Below are positions 1 to 10,169 of a DNA stretch of 48,970 bases, piece by piece. Within the stretch, counting starts at the first letter, position 1; each line of letters opens with the position of its first letter. The notes beneath the pieces are model-generated. The model searched no databases, was not told the DNA's origin, and saw only the letters and a list, made by a program, of their open reading frames with translations. The stretch is from Mycoemilia scoparia (Eukaryota; Kickxellomycota; Kickxellomycetes; Kickxellales; Kickxellaceae): the NCBI GenBank assembly GCA_027575805.1, contig JANBPU010000119.1, positions 1-48,970 of the forward strand. Reading direction: 5' to 3'. The position numbers and the translations under genes were made by a program.

Positions 1-80
1 GATTAAAGGGGCAATCCCAGCCAAATGAGCGATCTCAATCTATTAGCAAGTGGACACCCTTCAAAAATAGTCACCCATAT
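1..80. repeat. Family A MITE-like repeat, truncated by window edge
   Basis: The right part of a family A element. It shows the shared internal segment (a 'GGGGCAATC.CAGCCAAATG'-like stretch) and ends in a diverged terminal repeat, 'CCCTTCAAAAATAGTCACCCATAT'-like at about 57-80. The left end lies outside the window. Compare the well-preserved copies at 32868-32994 and 34521-34640. Confidence 0.7.
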
Positions 81-755
81 ATCTACCATCATTTAAAAGC
101 TTAATGACTTTATGATTTTTAAAAAAAATAATGACAAGTTTTAAGCAATTTGTAATATAACAATGCAATGGTAATCCAAATATAAAAATATGTGAAAAAG
201 ATCATTGGATGATATGACAATAGTGAATAACTGTTTGAAATATTAATATAAGTCTCTTGAATGTTTACTTTTGTACTTGGAGTACCATTGCAAATTATAC
301 AGACAGCATGTCGGCACAAACATGAGATAATCACTTCAGCGAAAAAATCTAAACAAATCAATTAATAAACAGAAAAATCCTAAAATAGGCTATTTATTGA
401 TAAACCCAGACTTTTTTCGCTGTGGTAGTATTCAGAGAGAATCTAGCCGTTTTGATGAAATAAAGCCATATTACTATATCCTAATGCCTGTTACTTTAAG
501 CTTAAAGTTTCCCACAGGATGTTGAGTTTTATTATGAACTGCACAAAGCATATTATTATAGTGCATTTGATATTGTCATTAACCATCGTACCAAAACCCT
601 CTTTGTTTAGCTGTTATTATAAATATGGACACAAAGACTTGATATTTGGTGGCTATATTCTTTATTTCGGTTTGATAGCAATATTCAGCAACACATTAAT
701 TAATTTCAGACAACAATAGTGATATAATGTGTTTAAATGTTTTTATTTGTTTTTG
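81..755. other. AT-rich spacer, no gene seen
   Basis: Short open frames here on both strands are AT-driven and show no motif, splice signal or codon pattern I would trust. The last part probably holds the 3' UTR of the minus-strand CCCH/Smr gene that ends at 756. Confidence 0.5.
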
Positions 756-2477
756 TCATTTGATTAAAACGCAAATAATTCCTTCTCTGCCTTTAGATTT
801 GTAATGTCTATACCGAAGACCACTTTTGTGGCAGTATTCTATGACAGCAGGAAATAGTTTGGACTTTTCTTTCTTTGAATGGTTTCCAGCACCAGTTACA
901 ACCCATGAATGCGTTTTGATCCCGGAAAATGACCCGAATATTATGTTAAGATAGTGGCGCGCTTCATCGCGATGCAAGCCATGGAGATCAATATATAGCT
1001 CTTCATCTTTACACATTGTTTCAGGATCAATATTCTTGTTGCGTTCATAGAACATCGTTTGGGCTGCTTGTCTGTGTAGTTTAGTGGCTTTGTTGTGAGC
1101 TTCGTTTTTCTGGTCGATGTAGTATTTCTGTGCTGCTCTGTCTCCTTTATTGATGGCTTCTCGGAATTTGGATTCAGCTCTATCACGTACCTTTTCTTGA
1201 TCCCAAGCAGGCTTTCGCAGCTCCCGGTACCTCTTTGTCAGTATCGCTCCACTGGGAAAAATGGGTGGAGATTGTGGAAATGGAGGGAACGTGCGTTGTT
1301 CATAGGAGCTGGTCTTGTAGATTCTTGAGCCTTTGATCTTGATACTGGCCCTGGGACCTCCGCTACTGAAACCTTTCCTAAAGTCTAGTGATTTGGCAGC
1401 ATCATTGTACTTTGGTCCTTGGAAGTTGCTAATTGTGTCAATATTGGTTATTGTGGTAGGTGATAGGAGTGGAAACTCATTTTCGATGCTTTGAACAGAT
1501 AAAGGATCAAGGCTTGGACCCCTACTACCACTGCCATAAGCAGGTGGAACTTTTAGGGAGCTGGGAATAGTGATAACACCATTTTCTGGATCATAGTTTT
1601 TGTGGTTGCGGATTTCACGGATGACTTGGCTTGGCCACTGGTGTGCAAATTTACAGGAATCTCCTATACTACAATGTCCCTTGAACCAGTGTCGGCAGAT
1701 TATCGTGTCTAGATCGTGGCTGTACCAGCAATCCTTTCTGGTGCATTGGCCCTTGAAATGGGAATAGCACCATCCTGCTTTCTTTGCCCCAGACTCTTCA
1801 ATTTCTTTGACTAGTGAAAGGGTTGGGTTAGGGTCGAATGAAAGGAGTCGTCTGACCGTTTCGATGGCGTTATAATTCATCTTCTCCAGTAATGCATAAA
1901 CAACACAAAGATCAATCGATGCGAAGGTTCTTTCCAAGAATGATGGGTAGATGGCAGCACCATTGAGGTCAAACATATTGGAATTGGCGATGGCAGCAAT
2001 ATCAACCTTTAAACTAAGCTTTCTTTTGCGACGATGTTCCTTTTTCTGTGGACTATTGGAGTGGTCTGAATAATATCTCTCATCCCTCTTCTTTAGGTCA
2101 CTTTGATAAGATACCTGAGTAATAGGGGAAGCTCTATCAGAAGTTTCGCTGGGCAAAGACGAAATTCTGATTTCTGGTAAAATAGGGAGGGGACTAGTGG
2201 GGGTTGGACATTGGTCTTCATCAGCGCCACAAATGGTTGAATCTGGTGCACATTGTGTGTAATCGTCAATTCTAAGTAGCCTGTCGATGGCTCTGGAGAG
2301 TCCGGCTTCGGGGATGGAAGAATCGGTACCTAATCTCTTCATGAGCCTATATTTCTTTTCGTCGATGTTGAAAAACCAATTATTGAGTGTTTTTTGGACA
2401 TAGAGGGTGGCTTCATGGCTTGAATCCAATGAGAGGTCATTTAAATGCTGGGCAAGTGTTGATAGTGAGTCGGACAT
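756..2477 (-). CDS. CCCH zinc-finger protein with DUF1771 and Smr domain
   Basis: A single-exon protein of 573 residues. Two tandem CCCH zinc fingers are visible: C237-x7-C245-x4-C250-x3-H254 and C261-x7-C269-x5-C275-x3-H279. These normally bind RNA. A helical, charged DUF1771 segment lies at about 423-480. It is followed by a C-terminal Smr domain (about 494-573) with the DLHGLH motif at 497-502 and the VTGAGNHS motif at about 527-534. Smr domains of this type are associated with nuclease activity on RNA or DNA, and DUF1771 usually sits directly before Smr, as here. The region around 171-215 is helical and resembles a short helical-bundle (CUE-like) segment, which is uncertain. The start is the first ATG after a TATAAATA box at 2589-2596. 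A role in RNA turnover or surveillance is inferred from domain content only; I do not recognise a specific named orthologue. Confidence 0.9.
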   Translation of the reverse strand: MSDSLSTLAQHLNDLSLDSSHEATLYVQKTLNNWFFNIDEKKYRLMKRLGTDSSIPEAGLSRAIDRLLRIDDYTQCAPDSTICGADEDQCPTPTSPLPILPEIRISSLPSETSDRASPITQVSYQSDLKKRDERYYSDHSNSPQKKEHRRKRKLSLKVDIAAIANSNMFDLNGAAIYPSFLERTFASIDLCVVYALLEKMNYNAIETVRRLLSFDPNPTLSLVKEIEESGAKKAGWCYSHFKGQCTRKDCWYSHDLDTIICRHWFKGHCSIGDSCKFAHQWPSQVIREIRNHKNYDPENGVITIPSSLKVPPAYGSGSRGPSLDPLSVQSIENEFPLLSPTTITNIDTISNFQGPKYNDAAKSLDFRKGFSSGGPRASIKIKGSRIYKTSSYEQRTFPPFPQSPPIFPSGAILTKRYRELRKPAWDQEKVRDRAESKFREAINKGDRAAQKYYIDQKNEAHNKATKLHRQAAQTMFYERNKNIDPETMCKDEELYIDLHGLHRDEARHYLNIIFGSFSGIKTHSWVVTGAGNHSKKEKSKLFPAVIEYCHKSGLRYRHYKSKGREGIICVLIK

Positions 2478-2588
2478 GTTTGCGTGTTTTCGAAAATTGT
2501 TTGAAGTCTTGAACTGATAACGTGCTTGATGTCATTATAAAGTGTTGTAAAAACGAATGTGTTGACAATGTCAGGGGGCAGACAGAGG

Positions 2589-2596
2589 TATTTATA
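2589..2596 (-). promoter_or_regulatory. TATA box of the CCCH/Smr gene
   Basis: The minus strand reads TATAAATA about 112-119 bp upstream of the ATG at 2477. The same octamer lies at a similar distance from the minus-strand genes at 4381 and 22766, so it looks like a recurrent core promoter element here. Confidence 0.5.
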
Positions 2597-4231
2597 GGGG
2601 AGAAGGGAATACCTGCCAAGCCTGAATTTAGACTGGAATAAGTGCAATACACTTTCAAATATCTCCAAGATCAAAGATGCATTTGGTAGAACTTGTGTGG
2701 GGCCCTATCTGTTAAGGAAGGTTACATAAGAGCTTCAATAGACCATTCCTGCTATCCACAAAAACAATGCTACACGTAATTAGCCAAAGATGCAGGCTAC
2801 AATGTCACATGCTGGTTATTTATAGACTTGTTGAGGTTCTAGAAAAGAGATACATGCATCTAAAAACAGGTCTATCCAGCCTTTGTCACACTGGCTTGCA
2901 TAATCAACCATGGGAAATGAATGTGGTTTTGTAAGAACAGGCGTGATGGTTTAATTTTAGCAGATAGAAACACCCAATGGAATACCAATCCGCCAAGATA
3001 TTTGTTCTGGGGCTAATGCTGTTGCAACAGTATTTTTGGGTAGTAATGGTGGAGTTGTGGCTGTATTGGGATGGTGTACTTTATATACAAAACAATTTAA
3101 CCCCAAACTTAGATGTAGGTGCATAAACCGGCCTTTTTCATATTGCTTTGAGTTTATTTCTAGTCTTTCTTTTCTTCTGATTTTCACACGCACATTTGTG
3201 ATTATATTTATAGGCATACTAATAACAATATTTAATCTCATCTTGGCATACTCATGTTACCGGTTTATAGTCTCAAATATCTGGGGTTATTATATACAAT
3301 GATTATCAAATCTCAACATATTTTAGATGGAATTCTATGATCAACATCTTGGCAAGTGGCTCATTTTACTAGTCACAGATGCTATTAAATGAAAAAATAG
3401 GTCTTTTGATAGCATTTCGAAGATACCTGTTGCCTTTTATGGCAATTGTGTCTGTGCTTTTTTATGTCCTAGCACGTCATATCAGAACATATTATCTGAT
3501 GAATGATCTTGTTTGTATATTTCGCTTATTAACAGAAAGGGCTTTAATTAAATCCGCGATAAATCAAAATTCCATAAGAAATTTATTATGCAAGGATGAG
3601 ACTTATGAGATGTCTTATTTATAATAGAACCCAAAAAAATATACTAAAAGGGTTCATTGAAAATAAATACTTTTTTAGGTTGATATCTATAGTAAAAACT
3701 ATAATCAAAAAAGGGAATAAGTACAAGAATTGGGGTGTAAGTTTAGTGGATATGGAATAGCATCAGTAGCTCTTACAATACTATCCCTCCCCCACTCTAT
3801 TGGTTGTAAGAGAGAAAATTAGGAATGTTTTTATGTTACCTTTAACTTTCTTTCTTTACACCTAATAAACCAATTCTAAAGAAAAAATGCATATATTAAG
3901 AAATTATAATAGTTATTAAAAGTGTAGCAGATAAAATTAATTCTTTAGATTTTGGCTCAATCACAGACTATTTTATATTTAGCTAACTCCTGGAAAATTC
4001 ACTAGTATTGTTTTAGGCCCTTTTGGCCTTGACCTTTTTATATTCACACAAAAGTCTTTATTATATTCAATAAAAAGCCAAACATAAATACAAAGGAAGT
4101 AGAGGCCGCTGTTTTTCGGAGGATGACCACATTTGGCTGTGTTCATGCCAACAGTCATTTACCGCTAAATGGGATATTGTATTGTTGCATCAAGCAATCC
4201 TCCATCATTTCTTCAGTACAACAGCGAGCAT
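2597..4231. other. Spacer with one doubtful open frame
   Basis: No gene I can defend. On the plus strand an open frame runs from 2961 (just after a TTTTAG acceptor-like site) to 3302. Its first half reads plausibly protein-like (GSNGGVVAVLGW) and its second half is a hydrophobic AT-rich stretch. Another open frame at 3379-3624 encodes 81 residues with one possible membrane segment. No start exon joins them with a credible intron: an ATG in good context at 2910 would need an intron of only about 30 bp. They could be decayed gene remnants or chance. Confidence 0.3.
3950..4015 (+). repeat. Family B dispersed repeat, weak diverged copy
   Basis: Shares 'AGATTTTGG.TCAATCA.A..CTATTTTATAT' and 'AACTCCTGG' in the same order as the better copies at 44138-44233 and 46040-46166. 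Homology was judged by eye and is weakest in this copy. Confidence 0.4.
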
Positions 4232-4381
4232 TCATTCTAAACAGTTTTTTGTATGGTTGCAATAATCATACTGGTCGACCAAAACCATTTTACATCTGGG
4301 ACACTGGTATTCCCCAGGTCGATAATTGGAACAAGTTTCTATTTTTGTTCGGCTTGCAGTGTTGGTGTTGTTGATGGTCAT
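4232..4381 (-). CDS. 49-residue single C2HC zinc-finger protein
   Basis: A very short open frame that encodes one zinc finger. The spacing is C27-x2-C30-x12-H43-x3-C47. An aromatic residue lies two before the first Cys (Y25), and hydrophobics sit at the classical C2H2 core positions (L34, Y40), so it is a classical finger with Cys as last ligand. The N-terminal 20 residues are polar (Asn/Thr-rich). The ATG at 4381 has a CCACC context, and a TATAAATA box lies about 140 bp upstream at 4518-4525. The finger fills the C-terminal half and the stop follows two residues after the last ligand. It could be a complete micro-protein, or the first exon of a longer gene. The match to the zinc-finger core makes chance unlikely, but function is unknown. 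Confidence 0.55.
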   Translation of the reverse strand: MTINNTNTASRTKIETCSNYRPGEYQCPRCKMVLVDQYDYCNHTKNCLE

Positions 4382-4517
4382 GGTGGTTATCTTGGTTAGC
4401 GCAAAAAAATGAGTTGAGACGTCGCTGATAGATGAGATTCAAGAAGAAAGATTTCTAAAATAGAGTAGTATAGATTGTTGTAGTTAAACTTTTGAATTTT
4501 GTAGAACAGCCCTGGCC

Positions 4518-4525
4518 TATTTATA
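4518..4525 (-). promoter_or_regulatory. TATA box upstream of the C2HC mini-protein
   Basis: The minus strand reads TATAAATAGG about 137-144 bp before the ATG at 4381. It is the same octamer as at 2589-2596. Confidence 0.45.
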
Positions 4526-5423
4526 TTTGTTTCTTAAGAGCTGTAGTTGATGTTTATTAAGCATATTGAAAAGAGTTTTCTGGTATTGTTGAGTAAAAAC
4601 TACTGAGCTCAAGACATCAACAACAAATGATGTTGGCGGATAAATTTATCAAATATTGAGTCCTTTAGAATCAATTGCTACTCTCTAAAGGTTTGACCTT
4701 TTACTTATACATAGCGAAGAAATTTGGTAGAATAAATGATGCCCATGGTGGAGTGGTGGCGACTATGAGTGGGACTGTGTTTTCCAACAGACTCAAGGCA
4801 TAAAAATAAAGGAAATATTATAGTAATAAAACATGGGTCAAAAGGCTTTTTGCATTGCCTTTTTTGACAAGCAGAAAAAAGGTCAACAACCAAGTGCGAT
4901 GCACCACTGCTTTCTCTGTGTGTTACACTCATCAATATTAATTTGGCATTGGATGACTATGTTGGTGGTATTTGAAGCCGTCATACCACACTCAAAATAT
5001 TTATATTTCAACTTGATTAGTTTTCTATTTGAATCACAAGCCATGTCACCAAAGCAATGTAGTAAAGAACAATACCAAGTGGTATCCTGGGTCTCTTGCT
5101 CTTACACGTAGAATGCTACACAAGTGGCAGTTTGGTGACTCCTGGTATATATATTTTTGCATAGCAAGTCAACCAAAAAGAACTGTTTGATTTCAGCTTT
5201 CTTTATCACAGTCACAGCAATCCACTAAATTGGCTGTCAAGAGTATGAACTCACAAATACCAACCCAAATTCAGTAAATTATTAGATTTAAATATAAACA
5301 TATAATAACTGGCCACTATGAATAGCAATGATTATCGAACTATTATGGGGTTCGTTCCAATCTTCAATATCAATTTTATGAGCCTGCGCCGCACTGCACA
5401 GGCAGAAATGTGAATTTCTAAAT
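4526..5423. other. Spacer, nothing recognised
   Basis: AT-rich sequence with only short open frames on both strands. No splice signals, tRNA-like structure or repeats stood out. Confidence 0.4.
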
Positions 5424-5543
5424 ACATGAGTGATGATTTTTGAAGGGTGTCCTTTGGTGACCAGTGATTATAGGCGCAATCATAGCCAAATGGATGTCCA
5501 GTTTTACTAGTAAACTTCACCATTCAAAAATTATTGCCCGTAT
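5424..5543. repeat. Family A MITE-like repeat
   Basis: The left end carries 'GATTTTTGAAGGGTG' and the right end the inverted 'TTCAAAAATTATTGCCCGTAT'. Between them lies the shared core ending 'GGATGTCCAGTTTTACTAG'. The left terminal repeat is diverged at its outer end. Confidence 0.75.
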
Positions 5544-5579
5544 GGTAAAATTTCATTAGTGATAAAATATATAGTAGGC

Positions 5580-5665
5580 AGGAATGAGTCTTTAGGAATT
5601 GGTCCAGTAATAGGCCATTAATGTGTAATTCCTAGGGAACAGTTTTTATAGAAGACCTTGTGAAA
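5580..5665 (+). repeat. Family B dispersed repeat
   Basis: A diverged copy with 'GGAATGAGTC..TTAGGAATTGGTCCAGTAATAGGCCATTA', then 'AATTCCTAGGGAAC' and 'ACCTTGTGAAAT'. The element order matches the copies at 44138-44233 and 46040-46166. It lies just right of a family A copy. Confidence 0.5.
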
Positions 5666-6143
5666 TCTCACCAAGTATTCATACACTGAACCTAATAGTT
5701 TTACAACAATATATCATGAGATTTGTATGATTTTGGGTTAACCAAAAGTGGCTGGAATTTATTTAGGAGCTGGTTTTGACCCACTGCTTTCCTTCTTTCT
5801 CAATTACCAAACAATAAATGTAACATTGGAGAAAAAAAGCTGTACTATACAAACAATTCTTTAAAAATGGCAATCCATAATTTGTGGTTAGGTGAATTAT
5901 CCGTATATTATACATACGCTATTACAATTTCACTAATACTAAAAACCTCATACCGTAAACATAGCGAGGAAATTTCGCAACAATAGAAACGAAATGTTTA
6001 ATAAAGTATCTAAATTGGTTTTTGATAGATATGCTTTTATTACTTGATGAAAGGGATAGAAATAGAAATTCAAAAAAGATTTTTTACTAACATTTAAATA
6101 GGTGACTAGCTTATCACATACGTCCATATATTCAAACATACAT

Positions 6144-9100
6144 TTACGTATCATAAGCTAGGTTCATACGTAGCCATTGCTCTGCTTCTTCAACACTGAA
6201 TCCCTTTCGGGTGGCATAGTCCTCTATCTGGTCCTTCTGTATCTTGCCAACAGCAAAGTACTCACTCTTGGGATGAGCAAACACGAGAGCACTGACTGAA
6301 GCGCCAGGATGCATCATAAGACTTTCAGTAAGATCGATTCCACTTAGTTCAGTAATCTTGGCAATATCCCACATAGTCTTCTTTTCAGTGTGATCTGGCT
6401 GGCTGGGATAACCTGGTGCAGGTCTGATACCAGTATATTTGATGCTAAGCAATGACGATGTGTCAAGAGCCTCATTTGCCGTATAGCCCCAGATCTCACG
6501 ACGAATGTCTTGATGAAGTTTCTCGGCAAAGGCTTCAGCAAGTCGATCAGCCAATGCTTTGACCATAATGGATGAGTAGTCGTCCTGATCCTTTTCGTAC
6601 TTAGAAGCAAGTTCGTCAGCGCCAAATCCGGCAGTGACGGCCATAAGGCCAATGTAGTCAGGGATTCCAGTATCCATTGGTGCAATAAAATCGGATAGAC
6701 AGAGGTATGGGTCTGTGGCATCACTGTCCTTTTCTGCCTGTTGACGCAACCCATAGAATGTGCCTGCAACTTCGGTTCTGCTTTCATCATGATAAACCGC
6801 AATGTCATCGCCAACAGCGTTGGCAGGATAGATGCCGACAACACCAGATCCGCGAACCAGCTTCTTGTCCAAAAGCTCACGAAGCATGACTTGGGCCTCA
6901 TCGAACAACTTGCGTGCTTCAGCACCAACGGTCTCGTCATTGAACAGCTTGGGGTAACCACGGTTGGGGTATTTGCCTCTGAGCTGCCAGACCTGGAAGA
7001 ATGGGTTCCAGTCAATGAATGGGATAACTTCATTCAAGTCGTAGTCTTCAAGGAGCTTTGTGCCAACAAAGTTGGGTTTGGATGGGATGTTTTCAGTCAA
7101 TGACCAGTCAATCTTGAGCCCAAGCTCGCGTGCTTGTTCAAGAGATAAATACTTGCGATCCTTGAGTGAGTCGTAGTGATCCTCACGAACTTCTTCGTAT
7201 TCTTCATTGATTTCTTCAACAAAGTCCTCCTTGGACTCTTTATCAAGAAGGCTAGATACGACAACAACCGAGCGGGAAGCATCTAGAACATGGATAACAG
7301 GCTCAGTGTAGCGAGGAGAAATCTTTACAGCGGTATGAGTCTTTGAGGTAGTTGCGCCACCGATCAGCAGAGGGATCTTGAGTCCAGCACGCTCCATCTC
7401 CTTGGCAACGTGAATCATTTCATCAAGAGAGGGAGTAATAAGTCCTGAGAGACCAATAACATCAGCCTTCTCTTTAATTGCTGCCTCGATGATCTTTTCA
7501 CATGGTGTCATGACTCCAAGGTCGATTACCTTGTAGTTGTTACAGCCCAACACGACGCCAACGATATTCTTTCCAATGTCGTGCACATCACCCTTGACTG
7601 TAGCCAAGACGACAGTACCATTGTAAATGTCATCATCTTCCTCTAGTCCTTGAGCCTTGAGGTTGGCCAGGCGCTCTTCTTCCATGAATGGAATAAGATG
7701 TGCTACAGCCTTCTTCATGACACGCGCAGACTTAATGACCTGGGGCAAGAACATTTTTCCTGAACCGAATAGATCGCCGACAATCTTCATGCCGTCCATA
7801 AGAGGTCCCTCAATGACATTGAGAGGGCGAGGGAAGCGTTGTTTATCAACACGGGCCTCTTCAGTATCCTCAATAACATACTTGGTAATGCCCTTGATCA
7901 AGGCATATGACAAACGCTTGGCAACACTTTCTGAGCGCCACTCTTCTTCAGCACCCTTGGCACTGACGTCCTTTCCATAACTCTGGGCAATCTCAAGAAG
8001 CTTTTCGGTGGATTGAGGGTCCCGATTCCATACGGCATTTTCACAGACTTCAAGCATGTCCTTAGGGATATCGTCATAAATGGTAAGGAAGCCAGCATTT
8101 ACGATACCCATATCCATACCAGCCTTGATAGCATGATAAAGGAACACAGAGTTCATGGCTTGACGAACACCCTCTTTACCACGGAAAGAGAATGACAAGT
8201 TAGAAACACCTCCACTAACCTTGGCACCAAAAAGTTTCTCCTTAATATCCCTGGTACCATTGATGAACTCTACGGCATAATTGTCGTGCTCTTCCATACC
8301 AGTACAGATGGTCAAAATGTTGGGATCGAAAATGATGTCCTGGGGATTGAAGTTGAGCTTGTCAACAAGAATGCGATAAGATCTTTCACAGATACGGAAC
8401 TTATACTCACGAGTGACAGCCTGGCCAACTTCATCGAAGGCCATAACAACCACAGCAGCACCGTGCCTCTTGATAATCTTTGCCTTCTTTATAAAATCTT
8501 CTTCGCCTTCCTTTAGACTGATACTGTTTACAATACATTTGCCTTGGGCACATTTCAGGCCAGCCTCAACAACAGCAAAGTTTGACGAGTCAACCATAAG
8601 TGGTACACGGGCGACATCTGGTTCAGTAGAAATGAGATTAAGGAACTTGGTCATTGCAGCGATACCATCCAACATACCTTCGTCCATACTAACATCGATG
8701 ACCTGGGCACCATTCTCGACTTGAGCACGGGCAATAGCAAGGGCCTCTTCGTATTCGCCATTGAGTACGTGTCTTGCAAATTTGCGAGAACCAGCAACAT
8801 TACAGCGCTCACCAATGTTCAAGAAATTGGTAGTTTCGTCATAAATAAGGGGCTCCAAACCACTAAGAAGCATACGATTGCGATTCTTTTCATGCAGGTC
8901 TGCAGGAGGAGAACGGGGCTTAAAGTCCTTGCAAGCTTCGTAGATAGCATTAATATGCTCGGGAGTAGTACCACAGCAACCACCAATAATATTGACCAAA
9001 CCTTCCTGAGCAAAGATCTTGACATTCTCTGCCATAGTTTCTGGCGACTCATCGTATTCACCAAAAGTATTTGGAAGACCAGCATTGGGATAGCAAATTA

Positions 9101-10169
9101 CATTCGATGTAGTAAAGTTGGAGATGTTTTGAATGAATGGGCGCATCTGATTAGCACCAAGGGCACAGTTAAGCCCAATGGCCATGGGGTCACTGTGGGC
9201 AACTGACACAACAAATGCCTCGCCAGTCTGACCAGAAAGTGTGCGACCGCTCTGATCTACGATTGTTCCCGAAACGAATACTGGTACCTTCTCGTACCCT
9301 TCTTCATCAAAGATCTCATCGATAGCATAGAGAGCAGCCTTGGCATTAAGGGTATCGAAAATAGTTTCGATCAAAAGAACATCGGCCCCGCCATCCAAAA
9401 GACCACGAATCTGTTCGGCATAAGCATTACTCAGCTCATCAAATGTAACGTTACGATAACTGGGATTTTCGACGCTGGGAGAAATTGAGGCGGTTCTGTT
9501 TGTGGGACCAATGGCACCACAGACAAAGCGAGGACGGTCGGGAGTAAGCGCAGTGACATCTTCGCATGCCTTGCGGGCGATTCTGGCCGCCTCTTTGTTT
9601 AGTTCGTATGCCAAATCTTCCATGGCATAATCGGCTTGAGCAATGCTGGTTGAAGAGAATGTGTTTGTTTCGACAAAATCGGCACCAGCTATCAAGTAGT
9701 TGTAATGGATCTTGTAGACAGAATCTGGGACGGTCAAGACTAGAAGGTCATTGTTTCCCTTGAGATCTTTAGGATGATCCTTAAACCTTTCGCCTATTGA
9801 TAAAAATTGCGATGTTTATACTACGCATTAGAAAAGGACATGATAACAATGCTGTTTCATAGGCATGCGGCTAGTTGGGAATAACAACGTACCTCTAAAG
9901 TCCTCTTCTTTTAGTTTTAGTGCTTGTATCTGGGTGCCCATAGCACCTAAATAGGGTATGAGAAAAATAGCGCGGTTATAGATACAGAGAGCTCTTGAAA
10001 AAAGCCACCAGAACAATTTTCAATCAAGATAATGGTACTAGTAAAAGATCAATACAAAGCACTTACCATCAAGGAACATTATCCTTTCCTTGAGAGCATT
10101 TTCGATATACTTGTTGGCACTGGCACGGTCAGCAAAAGGTGATGGGGTTTTTGCTGCAACTGGAGACAT
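6144..10169 (-). CDS. metH: Cobalamin-dependent methionine synthase (5-methyltetrahydrofolate-homocysteine methyltransferase)
   Basis: Transfers a methyl group from 5-methyl-THF through cobalamin to homocysteine, in the cytosol. There are three exons: 10067-10169, 9893-9946 and 6144-9793. Introns of 120 and 99 bp have GT-AG ends and consistent phase 1, giving 1268 residues (E. coli MetH 1227, human MTR about 1265). The N-terminus begins MSPVAAKT and reaches the [14 protein letters not shown] homocysteine-domain motif only after splicing. Zinc ligands are C262 (GLNCALG) and C325/C326 ([10 protein letters not shown]). The folate domain begins near [16 protein letters not shown]. The B12 domain carries DVHDIG with the axial His at 790. 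The reactivation domain carries RPAPGYP at 1176-1182 and runs to the end. All modules are intact, so the fungus should be able to use cobalamin if it can acquire it. The gene is divergent from IleRS. Confidence 0.96.

Noticed and set aside
2910..2960. An ATG exon at 2910 joined to the frame at 2961
   Set aside because: The implied intron would be about 30 bp, shorter than any intron seen in the window.
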